34,281 nucleotides of DNA, taken from Candidatus Levybacteria bacterium RIFCSPHIGHO2_01_FULL_38_26 (GTDB lineage Bacteria; Patescibacteriota; Microgenomatia; Levybacterales; UBA12049). The translations under genes and the position numbers were made by a program. The stretch covers positions 1 to 34,281 of the forward strand of contig MFNO01000027.1 in the NCBI GenBank assembly GCA_001782075.1, in the 5' to 3' direction. The notes under the pieces are model-generated. The model saw only the letters and a program-made list of their open reading frames with translations. It did not search any database and had not been told where the DNA came from. This document shows, piece by piece, positions 6,343-15,072 of this stretch (position 1 is the first letter of the stretch; each line of letters starts with the position of its first letter).

Positions 6343-8028
6343 TTATTCTTTCGTGACCCTCACCACTTCCTCAATCGTCGTTACTCCCTCCTTAACCTTC
6401 TCAAGCCCATCTTCAATCATGGTTGTCATGCCGTTTTTCACAGCAATTTTTTTGATAAAAGCTGCATCCTTTCTTTGCATGATTGCTTCTCGTACCTCAT
6501 CACCAACTGTCAAAACTTCAAATATCCCAATTCTACCCTCATATCCAATGCCGTGATCAAACTCGCAGCCCTTACCGCGGTATATTCGAACACTCTTCTC
6601 ATTTCCAAAAACTTTCTTAAGAAAGCTCATCTCGACATACTTTGTTAAATCGCCCATTTTTACCTCCTCGCTTACTCTACAACGAGAATGGATTTTTCGA
6701 ACCAATCTTTGAGCAATGATCACATTTACTGTTGAGGCAATAAGAAATGGCTCAACATTCATGTCCAAAAGCCTTGGAATAGCCGTTGCGGCGTCATTTG
6801 TGTGAACAGTTGACAAAACAATATGTCCAGTCATGGCGGAGTTTATAGCGATATCTGCTGTCTCATAATCCCTGATCTCGCCGACCAGAATTATATCCGG
6901 ATCCTGGCGAACAATTGACCTTAAGCCTGCCGCAAAAGTCAAATTAGTTTTTTCATTCACCTGAATTTGATTCACTCCTTCAACATCGTATTCAACTGGA
7001 TCTTCAATGGTCATTATATTAACGTCTCTTTTGTTTAAAAGCTTTAAAACGGCATACACAGTAGTTGTCTTACCAGAACCTGTTGGACCCGTTGCCAAAA
7101 TCATCCCATAAGGCTTACTGTATGCTTTCTTAACTTTGTTAAGATCATTTTGCGAAAGACCCAGATCGATTAAAGAAAACTGCCTTGAGCGCTCAGACAA
7201 AAGCCTCATCACTATCTTCTCCCCACCTGTTATTGGAACAGTCGATACACGAACATCCACCTGTTCATCCTCAACTCCAACTTGCAGTTTTCCGTCCTGC
7301 GCAGAGCTATGCTCATCTGTCCGCAATCCTGAGAGAACTTTTATTCTTATGACAATCGGCTTATGAAGCTCAAGCGGCAATGATAAAATATCATGAAGCA
7401 CGCCGTCTATTCTAAACCGAATCAGGGATTTTCCTTTCTCGGGTTCAATGTGAACATCTGAAGCCTTATTCTGATAGGCAAAATGCAAGATCGCGTCGAC
7501 AATTTTTGTAATCGGCGGGTCTGCCTGTTTACCGGATGCAGAGCTTGCCTGTCTTACATTTTCTTTTATAATCTCATCAAAGGTTGAAGAAAGATCCTTG
7601 TTATATAAATAAAGAGCGTTATTTACATCTCTTTTTGTCGCGTAATAAACAATAACCGGGATTCCGACCTTCTTCTCTATAAAATCTTTTATCTGTAAGT
7701 TGCCTGGATCCGACATCGCGATTGACAAGCCATTTTTGTCTTTTCCAAACGCGATTACTTTCTGTTTTTTAGCCACCACTTCAGGAACAAGATTTAAAAT
7801 CTCGGTCGGTATAGAAATGTCGCTTAGTTTTATAAAAGGAAGAGATAACAACTCGGAGATTGTTTTACCTATATTTTCGTCTGAAATTAAATCTTTTTCA
7901 ACAAGTACATCCTCAAGAGAAACATTTTCCTGCCTGCTTTGCGCTAAAGCACCATCCAGCTGATTTTTCTCAATTACCTCAAGCTCTGATAAAGCATTGT
8001 AAAGTGATTCGTTGTCATAGGAAGACAT
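6343..8028 (-). CDS. pilB: Type IV pilus assembly ATPase PilB/GspE
   Basis: The protein has 561 residues. The N-terminal GspE N-domain (about 10-140) is followed by the hexameric AAA-type ATPase core: the Walker A GPTGSGKT at 314-321, the Asp box (IEDPVEY, 341-347), Walker B (DPDIILVGEIRD, 376-387) and His box (GHIVLSTVHTND, 401-412). The arginines of the N2 domain (RFRIDG, VDVRVST) are present. The C-terminal zinc site normally formed by four cysteines keeps only Cys450 and Cys488; the partner positions are Ser453 and Asp491. It powers pilus extension with PilC. It lies 11 bp behind the receiver gene and 2 bp ahead of pilC, so co-expression is very likely. Confidence 0.95.
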   Translation of the reverse strand: MSSYDNESLYNALSELEVIEKNQLDGALAQSRQENVSLEDVLVEKDLISDENIGKTISELLSLPFIKLSDISIPTEILNLVPEVVAKKQKVIAFGKDKNGLSIAMSDPGNLQIKDFIEKKVGIPVIVYYATKRDVNNALYLYNKDLSSTFDEIIKENVRQASSASGKQADPPITKIVDAILHFAYQNKASDVHIEPEKGKSLIRFRIDGVLHDILSLPLELHKPIVIRIKVLSGLRTDEHSSAQDGKLQVGVEDEQVDVRVSTVPITGGEKIVMRLLSERSRQFSLIDLGLSQNDLNKVKKAYSKPYGMILATGPTGSGKTTTVYAVLKLLNKRDVNIMTIEDPVEYDVEGVNQIQVNEKTNLTFAAGLRSIVRQDPDIILVGEIRDYETADIAINSAMTGHIVLSTVHTNDAATAIPRLLDMNVEPFLIASTVNVIIAQRLVRKIHSRCRVSEEVKMGDLTKYVEMSFLKKVFGNEKSVRIYRGKGCEFDHGIGYEGRIGIFEVLTVGDEVREAIMQRKDAAFIKKIAVKNGMTTMIEDGLEKVKEGVTTIEEVVRVTKE

Positions 8029-8039
8029 ATTATTTGCAT

Positions 8040-8432
8040 CTATTGAGTATTTGCCGCATTTGGCTGCAACCCTATCATACTGTCAATCTTTTTTACTAAA
8101 TCATTCAAGGTAAAATCAGTTTTTACAAAAAATTCAGAAGCTCCCAATTGCATTCCCTTTTCCCTGTCTTCTTTTTGGCCAAGATTTGACGCAAGTATTA
8201 TTGGGATATTCTTCCATTTCTCATTTGCTTTTATCTCCGAAAGGGTTGCAAAACCGTCTTTTTTTGGCATAACTATATCCAAAAGTATCAGGTCTGGCGT
8301 GAATGTCCGCAATATACTAACTGCCTCAACCCCATCATAAGCATTCTTGACCTCAAATCCAACTTTACTTAGTTTTACTCTGTAAGCATTGGCAAGATAG
8401 GTATCATCTTCAACAACCAGTATTTTTGCCAT
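8040..8432 (-). CDS. Stand-alone response-regulator receiver protein (third of three)
   Basis: The protein has 130 residues, a single REC domain with no output domain. The acidic pocket is EDD (8-10), the phospho-acceptor Asp52 is in LILLDIVMPKKDG, Ser82 replaces the usual Thr, and Lys104 is the conserved lysine. The C-terminus after the last helix is a short tail. It lies 7 bp after the previous receiver gene and 11 bp before pilB. Receivers of this kind (PilG/PilH-like) act by protein contact. I infer a direct effect on the pilus motor or phosphate sinking. Confidence 0.88.
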   Translation of the reverse strand: MAKILVVEDDTYLANAYRVKLSKVGFEVKNAYDGVEAVSILRTFTPDLILLDIVMPKKDGFATLSEIKANEKWKNIPIILASNLGQKEDREKGMQLGASEFFVKTDFTLNDLVKKIDSMIGLQPNAANTQ

Positions 8433-8439
8433 AGAATCT

Positions 8440-8832
8440 TTATTCCAATTTTTCCTTAACTTTTTTAATAACTTCGCTTACTGGATGTTCTACTTTTACC
8501 AAATAATCTGTATTTCCAGCCTGAAGAACCTCTGTCATTTTTTGGTCATCATAAAGATTGGTCAAAATTATAATCGGGATATTTTTAGTTTCCTCATTCT
8601 GTTTTAACTCTTTTAATACTGAAATTCCATCAAGCTTTGGCATTATTATATCCAAAAGAATTAGATCAGGCTTGTCTTCTTGAATTTTTTGCAGAGCCTG
8701 CTCTCCATCCTCAACGGCGTCAACCAAAAAACCCTCTGCCTCAAGCTTTGGAGTCAAGACATTCACTACAATCTCTTCGTCATCAACTATAAGGATTTTT
8801 TTAGGATTTTTCATTTCTTTGTTTTTCGACAA
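8440..8832 (-). CDS. Stand-alone response-regulator receiver protein (second of three)
   Basis: The protein has 130 residues; a start at Met7 (8814) is equally possible. A single REC domain: DDEE pocket (17-20), phospho-acceptor Asp61 in LILLDIIMPKLDG, Thr91, Lys113. No DNA-binding or enzymatic domain follows. The gene overlaps the end of the upstream receiver gene by 32 bp (14 bp from Met7), implying translational coupling. Its closest match in the window is the receiver at 8040-8432, suggesting duplication within the cluster. Confidence 0.88.
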   Translation of the reverse strand: MSKNKEMKNPKKILIVDDEEIVVNVLTPKLEAEGFLVDAVEDGEQALQKIQEDKPDLILLDIIMPKLDGISVLKELKQNEETKNIPIIILTNLYDDQKMTEVLQAGNTDYLVKVEHPVSEVIKKVKEKLE

Positions 8833-9205
8833 ATTCTTTAACGAATTTAATAATTTCGTCCAAACGATTTTCAGCTTTAAGATAATACTTTTTTACTCCT
8901 AAAGCAAGCATGTTGTTAACCTTCTCATCGCTTGCCGAATTGCTTACTACTATAGTTGGGATACCAACCAGCTTGTCGTTCTTCCGTATATTATTCATAA
9001 ACTCAAGCCCGTTCATATCGCTGAGGTAATAATCAAGCCATATTACGTCAGGCAATTTTTCAGACTCCGAAAGTATCTTTAGCGCTTCATCTCCCCTTGC
9101 TACTGGAATAACAGATAAACCATTAAACTTAAGTTTCCTGGCAATGGCTTCAAGCAATAGCTGTTCGTCTTCAATTACCAAAACTGTGTAATTTTTTGTA
9201 TCCAT
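8801..9205 (-). CDS. Stand-alone response-regulator receiver protein (first of three)
   Basis: The protein has 134 residues. REC pocket residues are ED (12-13), phospho-acceptor Asp58 in VIWLDYYLSDMNG, Ser89 at the switch position and Lys110. It ends in a charged helix (VKEFVEKQRNEKS) without an output domain. It diverges more from the other two, notably WLDYYLSD in place of the common LLDIxMP, so it may be the direct partner of the kinase 50 bp upstream or a distinct branch. Confidence 0.88.
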   Translation of the reverse strand: MDTKNYTVLVIEDEQLLLEAIARKLKFNGLSVIPVARGDEALKILSESEKLPDVIWLDYYLSDMNGLEFMNNIRKNDKLVGIPTIVVSNSASDEKVNNMLALGVKKYYLKAENRLDEIIKFVKEFVEKQRNEKS

Positions 9206-9255
9206 CTTAGTCTATTTTGCTCTTTCCAAGTATCAACTGTCAAGATACAACTGTG

Positions 9256-10797
9256 TCAACCACTTGCATCAATACTTACCTCTCCACTTTTAGGAGGCGT
9301 ACCTGAAATAGGAAGACTAAACCAAAAAGTCGTCCCTTTTCCCTCCATGCTTTCAAACCATATCTTACCTTTTGACGACTCAAGAATTGCCTTTACCAGA
9401 TAAAGCCCCAGTCCTGTTCCGTCTGTTACAATTTTTGCTACATTTTCAGCCCGATAGAATTTTTCAAAAATCTTACTTTGATCTTTTTGGGGTATGCCGC
9501 AGCCGTTATCGCTAACCTGGGAAACAACCTGATCTCCTTTCTTGGATAAAAACACTGTAATCTCACCCTTCTCCTGCGTGTATTTGATCGCGTTTGAAAG
9601 AAGATTCATGTAAACCTGGCGTATTAACTTTGGATCGATATTTATCTTTGGAAGGTCTCCGTGGATACTCACGACCGGTGATATTTTCTTCTCGTCAATT
9701 TTTGACTGCAGCTCTTTCAACACATCTTTTACCAAAGCTCCAAGATCCGTGGGCTGAGGGTCTATAATTATGCGCCCCGATTCGATTCTTGAAATATTTA
9801 AAATTGTAGCCACAAGGTTTATCATCCGCTCGTTGGACTTGTGAAGGTTTGTCATAAGCTCTGCCTGATCTTGAGTCAAAGGACCAGCATCTCCGTCCAA
9901 AAGCATTTCGGAGAACCACTTAATGGCAGAAAGTGGAGTTCTGAGCTGATGTGATGCAAGCGAAATAAATTCCGTTTTCATTCTATCAATATCTTTCTCT
10001 TTTGTGGTATCTCTAATTATCGTGATTGTTCCTGACACCACGCCTCCGATAATAACAGGGTTTACAGTAACTGCGGCTGGAAATTTTGTCTTATTGCTCC
10101 TCTCGTAATAAAGCGTGTGAAGAACGCTTGTGGTTGCCTTTCTGCCTGAATCCAGAGCAACAAATACGGGATTATCAGCTTTGGGCACTCTTTTTCCATT
10201 TTCATAATAAACCGCAATCAACTCATCCATATTTTTTCCTGCAACTTCCTCCAATTTAAAACCAAACAGCTCTTCTGCCGAACTATTTATCATTCTAAGC
10301 TTGCCTTTCTCATCTGTAACAATCATTCCGTCGCCGATACTTTCAAGTATTGCTTCATCCCGCTTCTTTTCTTGCTCAAGCGTGGTGCCTTCTGATTTTA
10401 GATCCTCCAAAACATTAAGCAATGCCCTTTTGACATCTTCCAATGTCCTGGAACTCTTAAGAAGTTCCATTTCCCTATAGGTAACTTTATCCTGGTAGAG
10501 ATTTTTATATTCAATATTAAGATTTTTCGATATCTCTTTTATGTCTTTTTTTAGCTCTATCATCTTTAACTCTCTATCAATCATTATCTTATTAAATCTT
10601 TCTATATCTTTTATATTCTTTTCAACCAGCTTAAAAACAAGAAGAGAATTCAAAATTAAAACTGAGACAAAAAAAAGACTAATACCAAGGATTGTTTGAG
10701 TTTCTACGCTCAAGGCAAAAAGCAGGAAAAAGGTTATTAGGGTCTGCGCAATTATAGCCGTTGCAAGGATCAACACCGGCCTTCCCGATATCTTCAT
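9256..10797 (-). CDS. Membrane sensor histidine kinase with PAS domain
   Basis: The protein has 513 residues. Two membrane helices (about 8-30 and 35-57) flank only a few outside residues, so the signal is probably sensed in the membrane or cytoplasm. A coiled coil (60-145) leads to a PAS domain (about 147-265, with [16 protein letters not shown]). HisKA has the phospho-His283 in [13 protein letters not shown]. HATPase_c has the N-box [10 protein letters not shown] (Asn402), G1 DNGCGIP (430-436) and G2 [11 protein letters not shown] (460-470). It heads the pilus operon and likely phosphorylates the receivers that follow. A Shine-Dalgarno-like AAGGAG precedes the ATG by 9 nt. Confidence 0.93.
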   Translation of the reverse strand: MKISGRPVLILATAIIAQTLITFFLLFALSVETQTILGISLFFVSVLILNSLLVFKLVEKNIKDIERFNKIMIDRELKMIELKKDIKEISKNLNIEYKNLYQDKVTYREMELLKSSRTLEDVKRALLNVLEDLKSEGTTLEQEKKRDEAILESIGDGMIVTDEKGKLRMINSSAEELFGFKLEEVAGKNMDELIAVYYENGKRVPKADNPVFVALDSGRKATTSVLHTLYYERSNKTKFPAAVTVNPVIIGGVVSGTITIIRDTTKEKDIDRMKTEFISLASHQLRTPLSAIKWFSEMLLDGDAGPLTQDQAELMTNLHKSNERMINLVATILNISRIESGRIIIDPQPTDLGALVKDVLKELQSKIDEKKISPVVSIHGDLPKINIDPKLIRQVYMNLLSNAIKYTQEKGEITVFLSKKGDQVVSQVSDNGCGIPQKDQSKIFEKFYRAENVAKIVTDGTGLGLYLVKAILESSKGKIWFESMEGKGTTFWFSLPISGTPPKSGEVSIDASG

Positions 10798-10806
10798 GCC
10801 GCTTCG

Positions 10807-10812
10807 CTCCTT
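10807..10812 (-). promoter_or_regulatory. Shine-Dalgarno site of the sensor kinase
   Basis: On the minus strand AAGGAG lies 9 nt before the ATG at 10797. It stands out because many first genes in this window seem to lack a leader. Confidence 0.65.
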
Positions 10813-10875
10813 TTAAAAGTTAATATTTTATTCATAAACATCCACCCTCCCCTATGCTAAATGATTTTGCAACTT

Positions 10876-11003
10876 AGCTTCAGGGCATGACCCCTGGTAG
10901 CCTTGCTTGCCGGACGAAGCCTTGGCAAAGTCTGGGCGAATTAGGGTCATAAATTTAAAGTATATTGATTTTTTCAGCCAGAGGCTGATCCGCCTTTGGC
11001 GGA
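10876..11003. repeat. Palindrome-rich intergenic region between divergent genes
   Basis: The 10798-11093 gap holds no convincing gene. It contains TCCGCCTTTGGCGGA (10989-11003, 6-bp perfect stem), an AGCC-AG-AGGCT hairpin just before it (10976-10986), ATGACCC (10888-10894) matched by GGGTCAT (10944-10950), and a GC-richer stretch between. The GC content differs from the AT-rich surroundings. It looks like one or two dispersed palindromic repeats rather than a terminator, because both flanking genes read away from it. Confidence 0.6.
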
Positions 11004-11093
11004 GATATTTGACCTACCCAAATACAAATGGTAATATTTTTATAATCACATTTATCAAAGATGTTGTCAAGAAAAAGACAGTAGTGAAAAATA

Positions 11094-12140
11094 ATGAACT
11101 TGAGATTTTTATACGCAATTGTGTTTAGCCTCATTGCTTCAATTATTGGCTTTGTTGCTTCCATTTTTTCAATGATTTTTACAATGGGAATATTTTGGCT
11201 TTTGATATTTGGAGACAGTCCCTGGCCAGAGTGGACTAATCTAATCTATAATCTGCTGCCAACTATCGTATTCATTTTGTTTATAGCCTCAGGAACATTT
11301 ATTGGTTTAAAAATTGGAAAAGGTCTTGAAAAAAACTCTGACAAAGAAAAGCCAAAAAAGAAAGCTTATTATCACTTAATGATTGCAATATTTATCTGGT
11401 TAGCTTTTACAGTCCTTGTACTATTGTACTTTTCTACTTACAAAACAAATCAAGCTCAAAATTTAAGAATTGACAGCTCCAAGCCTCTTCCCAACAATAC
11501 TCAAAACTGGCAAACCTACCGCAACGATGAGCTTGGGTTTGAGATGAGGTATCCGGTAGGCTGGACAATGCTGGATAATGCATTCATGCCAGCAAGTTAT
11601 ATAGAACGATGTAGAGGATTTCTTCAGCCAGGCGTTGGAGATAATTGTATGATTCTGGCGGTAGGAGGAGTTGTAGGCGAAACATTTACATTTCTTGGAA
11701 TCGGTTCTGGAATTGAGCATACAAGAAGTATCGCTGAATTAGCCACAGAAACACTTGGGAGCAACAAACCCCACATTTTAGATAACACATTCGAAGGAAT
11801 AGGAACGAAACACTATTTTCTGCAAAAATCTGAAGGAAGCGAGTACGTCAGGATTTATTATAGCCAGCGATACGACCAAGAGAGGGAGGAGAACGCGAAG
11901 ATAGTTGAGCAAATCCTCTCCACGTTTCGGTTTGTGGAAACGTCAGTAATCCAGTGGAATTGGGAGCCTTTGGGGTGTGGGAGCCAAGCCCCGTGTTCTT
12001 ATCGAGTTTCTTCAAGTGAGTGGCCGCGTTCGTATGTTTGTGCTGGAAAGTATAATCCGTTAAGTGGCCAGGGAGAAATAACTCCAACGCCTAGTACAGA
12101 TCCCCGCACAACCACAGACTTTAATTGTCAGAAGGAATAA
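11094..12140 (+). CDS. Membrane-anchored protein with PsbP-like domain, function unknown
   Basis: The protein has 348 residues. There are three predicted membrane helices (about 5-33, 40-66 and 93-114), then a soluble domain starting at about 138 with NWQTYRNDELGFEMRYPVGW and ending near 282 with QILSTFRFVE. These two end motifs bracket a domain common in Patescibacteria that resembles PsbP-type folds. A C-terminal extension (about 283-348) contains several Cys and Pro/Thr-rich residues. The domain is repeated in the next gene, 1 bp downstream, so the two form a transcript and arose by duplication or shuffling. Function is not recognisable; extracytoplasmic location is inferred from topology. 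Confidence 0.65.
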   Translation: MNLRFLYAIVFSLIASIIGFVASIFSMIFTMGIFWLLIFGDSPWPEWTNLIYNLLPTIVFILFIASGTFIGLKIGKGLEKNSDKEKPKKKAYYHLMIAIFIWLAFTVLVLLYFSTYKTNQAQNLRIDSSKPLPNNTQNWQTYRNDELGFEMRYPVGWTMLDNAFMPASYIERCRGFLQPGVGDNCMILAVGGVVGETFTFLGIGSGIEHTRSIAELATETLGSNKPHILDNTFEGIGTKHYFLQKSEGSEYVRIYYSQRYDQEREENAKIVEQILSTFRFVETSVIQWNWEPLGCGSQAPCSYRVSSSEWPRSYVCAGKYNPLSGQGEITPTPSTDPRTTTDFNCQKE

Positions 12141-12141
12141 T

Positions 12142-12933
12142 ATGAATTCACTGCGCAAGTTCAAACCCGAAATCAGGATATTACTCCTCGCCGCCGTCAT
12201 TCTCGCCGTCGGTGCGATTTTCTTGCTACGAGATGATGACTGGTTACACCAATATCAAATTGAACAAAACCAAAGAGCAGAGGAAGAATTTTATAGTTGT
12301 AGCGTAGATGCCGAATGTATACTTGTTCAAGATGAATACTGCAAAACTGTTGTTGCAATCAACCAGCATAGCGAGTCTGAATGGCGAGAAGAAAACATAA
12401 AACAAGCTGAAATTCATCGGCAAGAAAGGGTAACTTGCACGCCCACCACACAAGAAGCCATAGATATATTAAACTTTCAGGCTGTATGTCAAGAATCAAG
12501 ATGCCAGAAAGAGCCACGGGGTGGAGATATTTCCGGTTGGCAAACCTACCGCAATGAGGAGTTTGGGTTTGAGGTGAAGTATCCGAATAATTATTCTACT
12601 AAGACGAGTGGGGAGCGAAGGGAGGGCGGACTTATATATGTTCTATCGGCAGTGGATATTTATAGGGAGACAGCAGCATCCTTGGTTACTATTAATGTAA
12701 CTGGTCCGAATTTCGTTTTAGGTACTCGAGATTGGGAAGAGTTTTATCTCGGCGAAATAGAAGGTAGTGTTGCTTATAACTGGGAAGATTGGAATGTGCG
12801 CGAAAAGGTTTCTTCAGCCGAAATTATTTTTATATCAAAAAACAACCAATCTTTCTTTATAACAACTCGAGGCGATCCTTTCGAGGATAAAACAATTAAT
12901 CAAATTCTCTCCACGTTCCGGTTTGTGGAATAA
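12142..12933 (+). CDS. Single-anchor exported protein with PsbP-like domain, function unknown
   Basis: The protein has 263 residues with one membrane helix (residues 12-29) and an outside domain. Residues 50-122 form a Cys-rich segment (CSVDAEC, EYC, VTC, VCQESRC) of a type seen in small Patescibacteria surface proteins. From about 133 the sequence GWQTYRNEEFGFEVKYPNNY through QILSTFRFVE repeats the domain of the upstream protein. GAAGGA five bases before the ATG is a clear ribosome-binding site and overlaps the end of the upstream gene, showing coupling. No function is assigned. Confidence 0.65.
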   Translation: MNSLRKFKPEIRILLLAAVILAVGAIFLLRDDDWLHQYQIEQNQRAEEEFYSCSVDAECILVQDEYCKTVVAINQHSESEWREENIKQAEIHRQERVTCTPTTQEAIDILNFQAVCQESRCQKEPRGGDISGWQTYRNEEFGFEVKYPNNYSTKTSGERREGGLIYVLSAVDIYRETAASLVTINVTGPNFVLGTRDWEEFYLGEIEGSVAYNWEDWNVREKVSSAEIIFISKNNQSFFITTRGDPFEDKTINQILSTFRFVE

Positions 12934-12952
12934 AGAGGCATTAGAAATTCGT

Positions 12953-13909
12953 TCACACTCTCCTCTCATACTCCGCTCTGTGTTTTTTTAGAATCTTCTG
13001 CCAATTCGGTCTGCCGAAGTGCTCTTTTATAAAACTCATTGTCTTATCTGGATCCTGAGTGTTTACATATATGCCACTGGTTAGCTCAAATCCCCCCAAA
13101 ACCTTGAGCCTTGGAATAAGACGAAGATACCAATCCCCTCCGGGATAAATATAGAAGTTATAGGGAAATTCATGTCCATGCCGAACATCAAAAATCTGAA
13201 TCAGCCGAGAAAGAGTGTAGGCAAAATCAGAAATCTCAAGGTCTGTTATCTCACCAAATGATCTTCCTCTTTTTTTAGGCGCTACCCATACTTCATCCGG
13301 CCACTGGCTGGTAATCGGACAAAAAAGATAAAAGTGGGGTGTTTGAAAAGTTGACTTATGGGCCAAATGCTTTGAATGCAATCCATTCAGTTCTTTAAAA
13401 TTGGCTGACAAACTAATAGGATGGGGGGCGGAATTGGAATCTGCCATAGGACTAAGCCTGGGGATATCCATCTTTACAGTTCTTGGTATTACCGCTATCT
13501 GGGTATGAGGATGAGGAAGGCTTTCTCCGCCTCCCTCTCCCCTGTTATGAAAGATTATTACTTCTCCCTTTTTTTGATGCGTTAGAAAACGCTGTCTATA
13601 GGTTCTTATGATAAGCTCGTTTTCGCGCAAAGACAGCTGGTCAAAATTTTTATGGTGGTCTGAAGAATGAATAACGATCTCATGTATTGGAGCGAAAGGG
13701 AATTTGTTTGGAATTACCCGAATCAACCATTTGCTGTCCCCAGGTCTTCCTCCTACTCTATAAACCTCTTTCCCTTCTTTTTCTCGGCCCAAGCAAAATG
13801 GACAAACAGGCTCAGCTCCTTTGGCAACATCCGGTCTTTTTGCCCGCCTAGGCGCCAAAATAACCCATTTTTTGGTAATGGGGTTTTGCAGAAATTTAAA
13901 CTCGGCCAT
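12953..13909 (-). CDS. galT: Galactose-1-phosphate uridylyltransferase family (HIT superfamily)
   Basis: From the ATG at 13909 the protein has 318 residues, somewhat shorter than E. coli GalT (348). CPFC (36-39) supplies the N-terminal metal ligands. FHNRGEGGGESLPHPHTQI contains the His-Pro-His-x-Gln active-site motif (133-137), His135 being the nucleotidyl-accepting residue. The C-terminal part keeps a second HIT-like half (FPYNFYIYPGGDWYLRLIPR). The reaction is transfer of UMP between UDP-glucose and galactose-1-phosphate; close relatives include ADP-glucose:phosphate adenylyltransferase, so the substrate is not certain. An upstream in-frame ATG at 13918 overlaps the likely -10 box, so 13909 is chosen; the mRNA would be nearly leaderless. 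Confidence 0.82.
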   Translation of the reverse strand: MAEFKFLQNPITKKWVILAPRRAKRPDVAKGAEPVCPFCLGREKEGKEVYRVGGRPGDSKWLIRVIPNKFPFAPIHEIVIHSSDHHKNFDQLSLRENELIIRTYRQRFLTHQKKGEVIIFHNRGEGGGESLPHPHTQIAVIPRTVKMDIPRLSPMADSNSAPHPISLSANFKELNGLHSKHLAHKSTFQTPHFYLFCPITSQWPDEVWVAPKKRGRSFGEITDLEISDFAYTLSRLIQIFDVRHGHEFPYNFYIYPGGDWYLRLIPRLKVLGGFELTSGIYVNTQDPDKTMSFIKEHFGRPNWQKILKKHRAEYERRV

Positions 13910-13916
13910 ATATTCC

Positions 13917-13969
13917 ATTAAAACTTATTGAGAAGGCAAATGCAACCAGCTTAACAGTTGTGCTAAAAT
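13917..13969. promoter_or_regulatory. Divergent promoter pair with overlapping -35 regions (galT-like / CgeB-like)
   Basis: Minus strand: TTGCAT (13945-13940), 17 nt, TTTAAT (13922-13917), then ATG at 13909. Plus strand: weak -35 TGCAAC (13941-13946), 17 nt, extended -10 TGCTAAAAT (13961-13969), then ATG at 13987. The two -35 boxes overlap by five bases. The plus -35 is a poor match and relies on the TG extension. Confidence 0.5.
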
Positions 13970-13986
13970 AAAGCCAATTCTATTCG

Positions 13987-15072
13987 ATGAAAATACTTCT
14001 TTTGGTTCCCGTTCACAAAAAGGAAAAAACTGCTCCAGTCTTGTGGCAAACTGGTCTGCCATATTTTCAAGCTCATAATTTTTGGTACAAGGCGCTGACT
14101 GATTTAGGTCACGATGTCAAGCTCTTTATTTACTCAGGAGGATGGGAACGGGCAGAAAATGCTTTTGCCAAATTCAATCTGGAACACAATCCCCTTTCAA
14201 GCATTCTCCAAACAGCCCTTCCCTCAATTCGCAGAAAGCAAAAACAAATCCTTGCCCTTGCACAGCAGTTTAAACCGCAACTTGTGATTCTCTCGGGCAA
14301 TACTAATTCGATCTTTCCTCAAACGCTTTTTAAAATTAAAAAACTCTACAAAAGCAAACTGGTACTCCTAAACGGAGTCGCGCCTGTTGTTTTTGCCACC
14401 TCAACCGAGAGAAAAATGGCGCCTTTTTTTGACTACATTTTTACAAATGACTTGTATCACACATTTGACTGGCAAATGCTTGGCGCAAAAAACGCTCAAA
14501 TGCTTCCTATATCAGCCATTGATCCTGATGTTCACAAAAAATATAAATTAACAGAAACAGAAAAGAAAAATCTCGGCAGCGATGTTTCTTTTGTGGGAAG
14601 ATTTAACCCAAGTCTCTTCTATCAAAACAGAATTGATTATTTAGAAAACCTTACTGATTTTAATCTCAAAATCTGGACTGATGACAAAGACTTAATACTG
14701 TCTCATCCTAGACTCAAAAAATTCTTCGCCGGCTCCGCAAATGGAGAGAAAATGCTAAAGATTTTTTCAGCCTCAAAGATCAATCTTAATATCCATGCAA
14801 ACTTTATGCTATATGGAGGAAATCTAAGAACATTTGAGATTCCCTCAGCTGGAGGTTTTGAGCTGGTTGACAAAGTTGATAAAAATTGGTTTTTGGGGGG
14901 AAAAGAAATTGCTAGCTTTAATTCCGTAAAGGCTCTCAGGGAAAAAATAAAATATTACCTCTCTCACCCATCAGAAAGGCAATCAATTGCCAGCGCCGGA
15001 AATCAAAGAGTCAAAAAAGAACACACCTACAAATATCGCTTTTCTGAATTGATCAATATAATATCCAGATGA
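13987..15072 (+). CDS. CgeB-like glycosyltransferase
   Basis: The protein has 361 residues and a GT-B layout. The N-terminal half starts MKILLLVPVH and has a glycine-bearing loop (LILSGNTNSIFP... region near 95-105). The C-terminal half has SDVSFVGRFNPSLFYQNRIDYLENL (about 197-221), then INLNIHANFMLYGGNLRTFEIPSAGGFELVD (about 267-297). This last block is the diagnostic donor-binding segment of CgeB/Glyco_trans_1_2 proteins. It likely transfers a sugar to an envelope glycan or protein. The next gene, a methyltransferase, overlaps its stop by 4 bp, so the two probably modify the same product. Confidence 0.82.
   Translation: MKILLLVPVHKKEKTAPVLWQTGLPYFQAHNFWYKALTDLGHDVKLFIYSGGWERAENAFAKFNLEHNPLSSILQTALPSIRRKQKQILALAQQFKPQLVILSGNTNSIFPQTLFKIKKLYKSKLVLLNGVAPVVFATSTERKMAPFFDYIFTNDLYHTFDWQMLGAKNAQMLPISAIDPDVHKKYKLTETEKKNLGSDVSFVGRFNPSLFYQNRIDYLENLTDFNLKIWTDDKDLILSHPRLKKFFAGSANGEKMLKIFSASKINLNIHANFMLYGGNLRTFEIPSAGGFELVDKVDKNWFLGGKEIASFNSVKALREKIKYYLSHPSERQSIASAGNQRVKKEHTYKYRFSELINIISR

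Noticed and set aside
10907-11128. A 73-codon plus-strand frame in the palindrome-rich gap
   Set aside because: It runs through the hairpins and into the start of the next gene in another frame; the peptide has no protein-like pattern.
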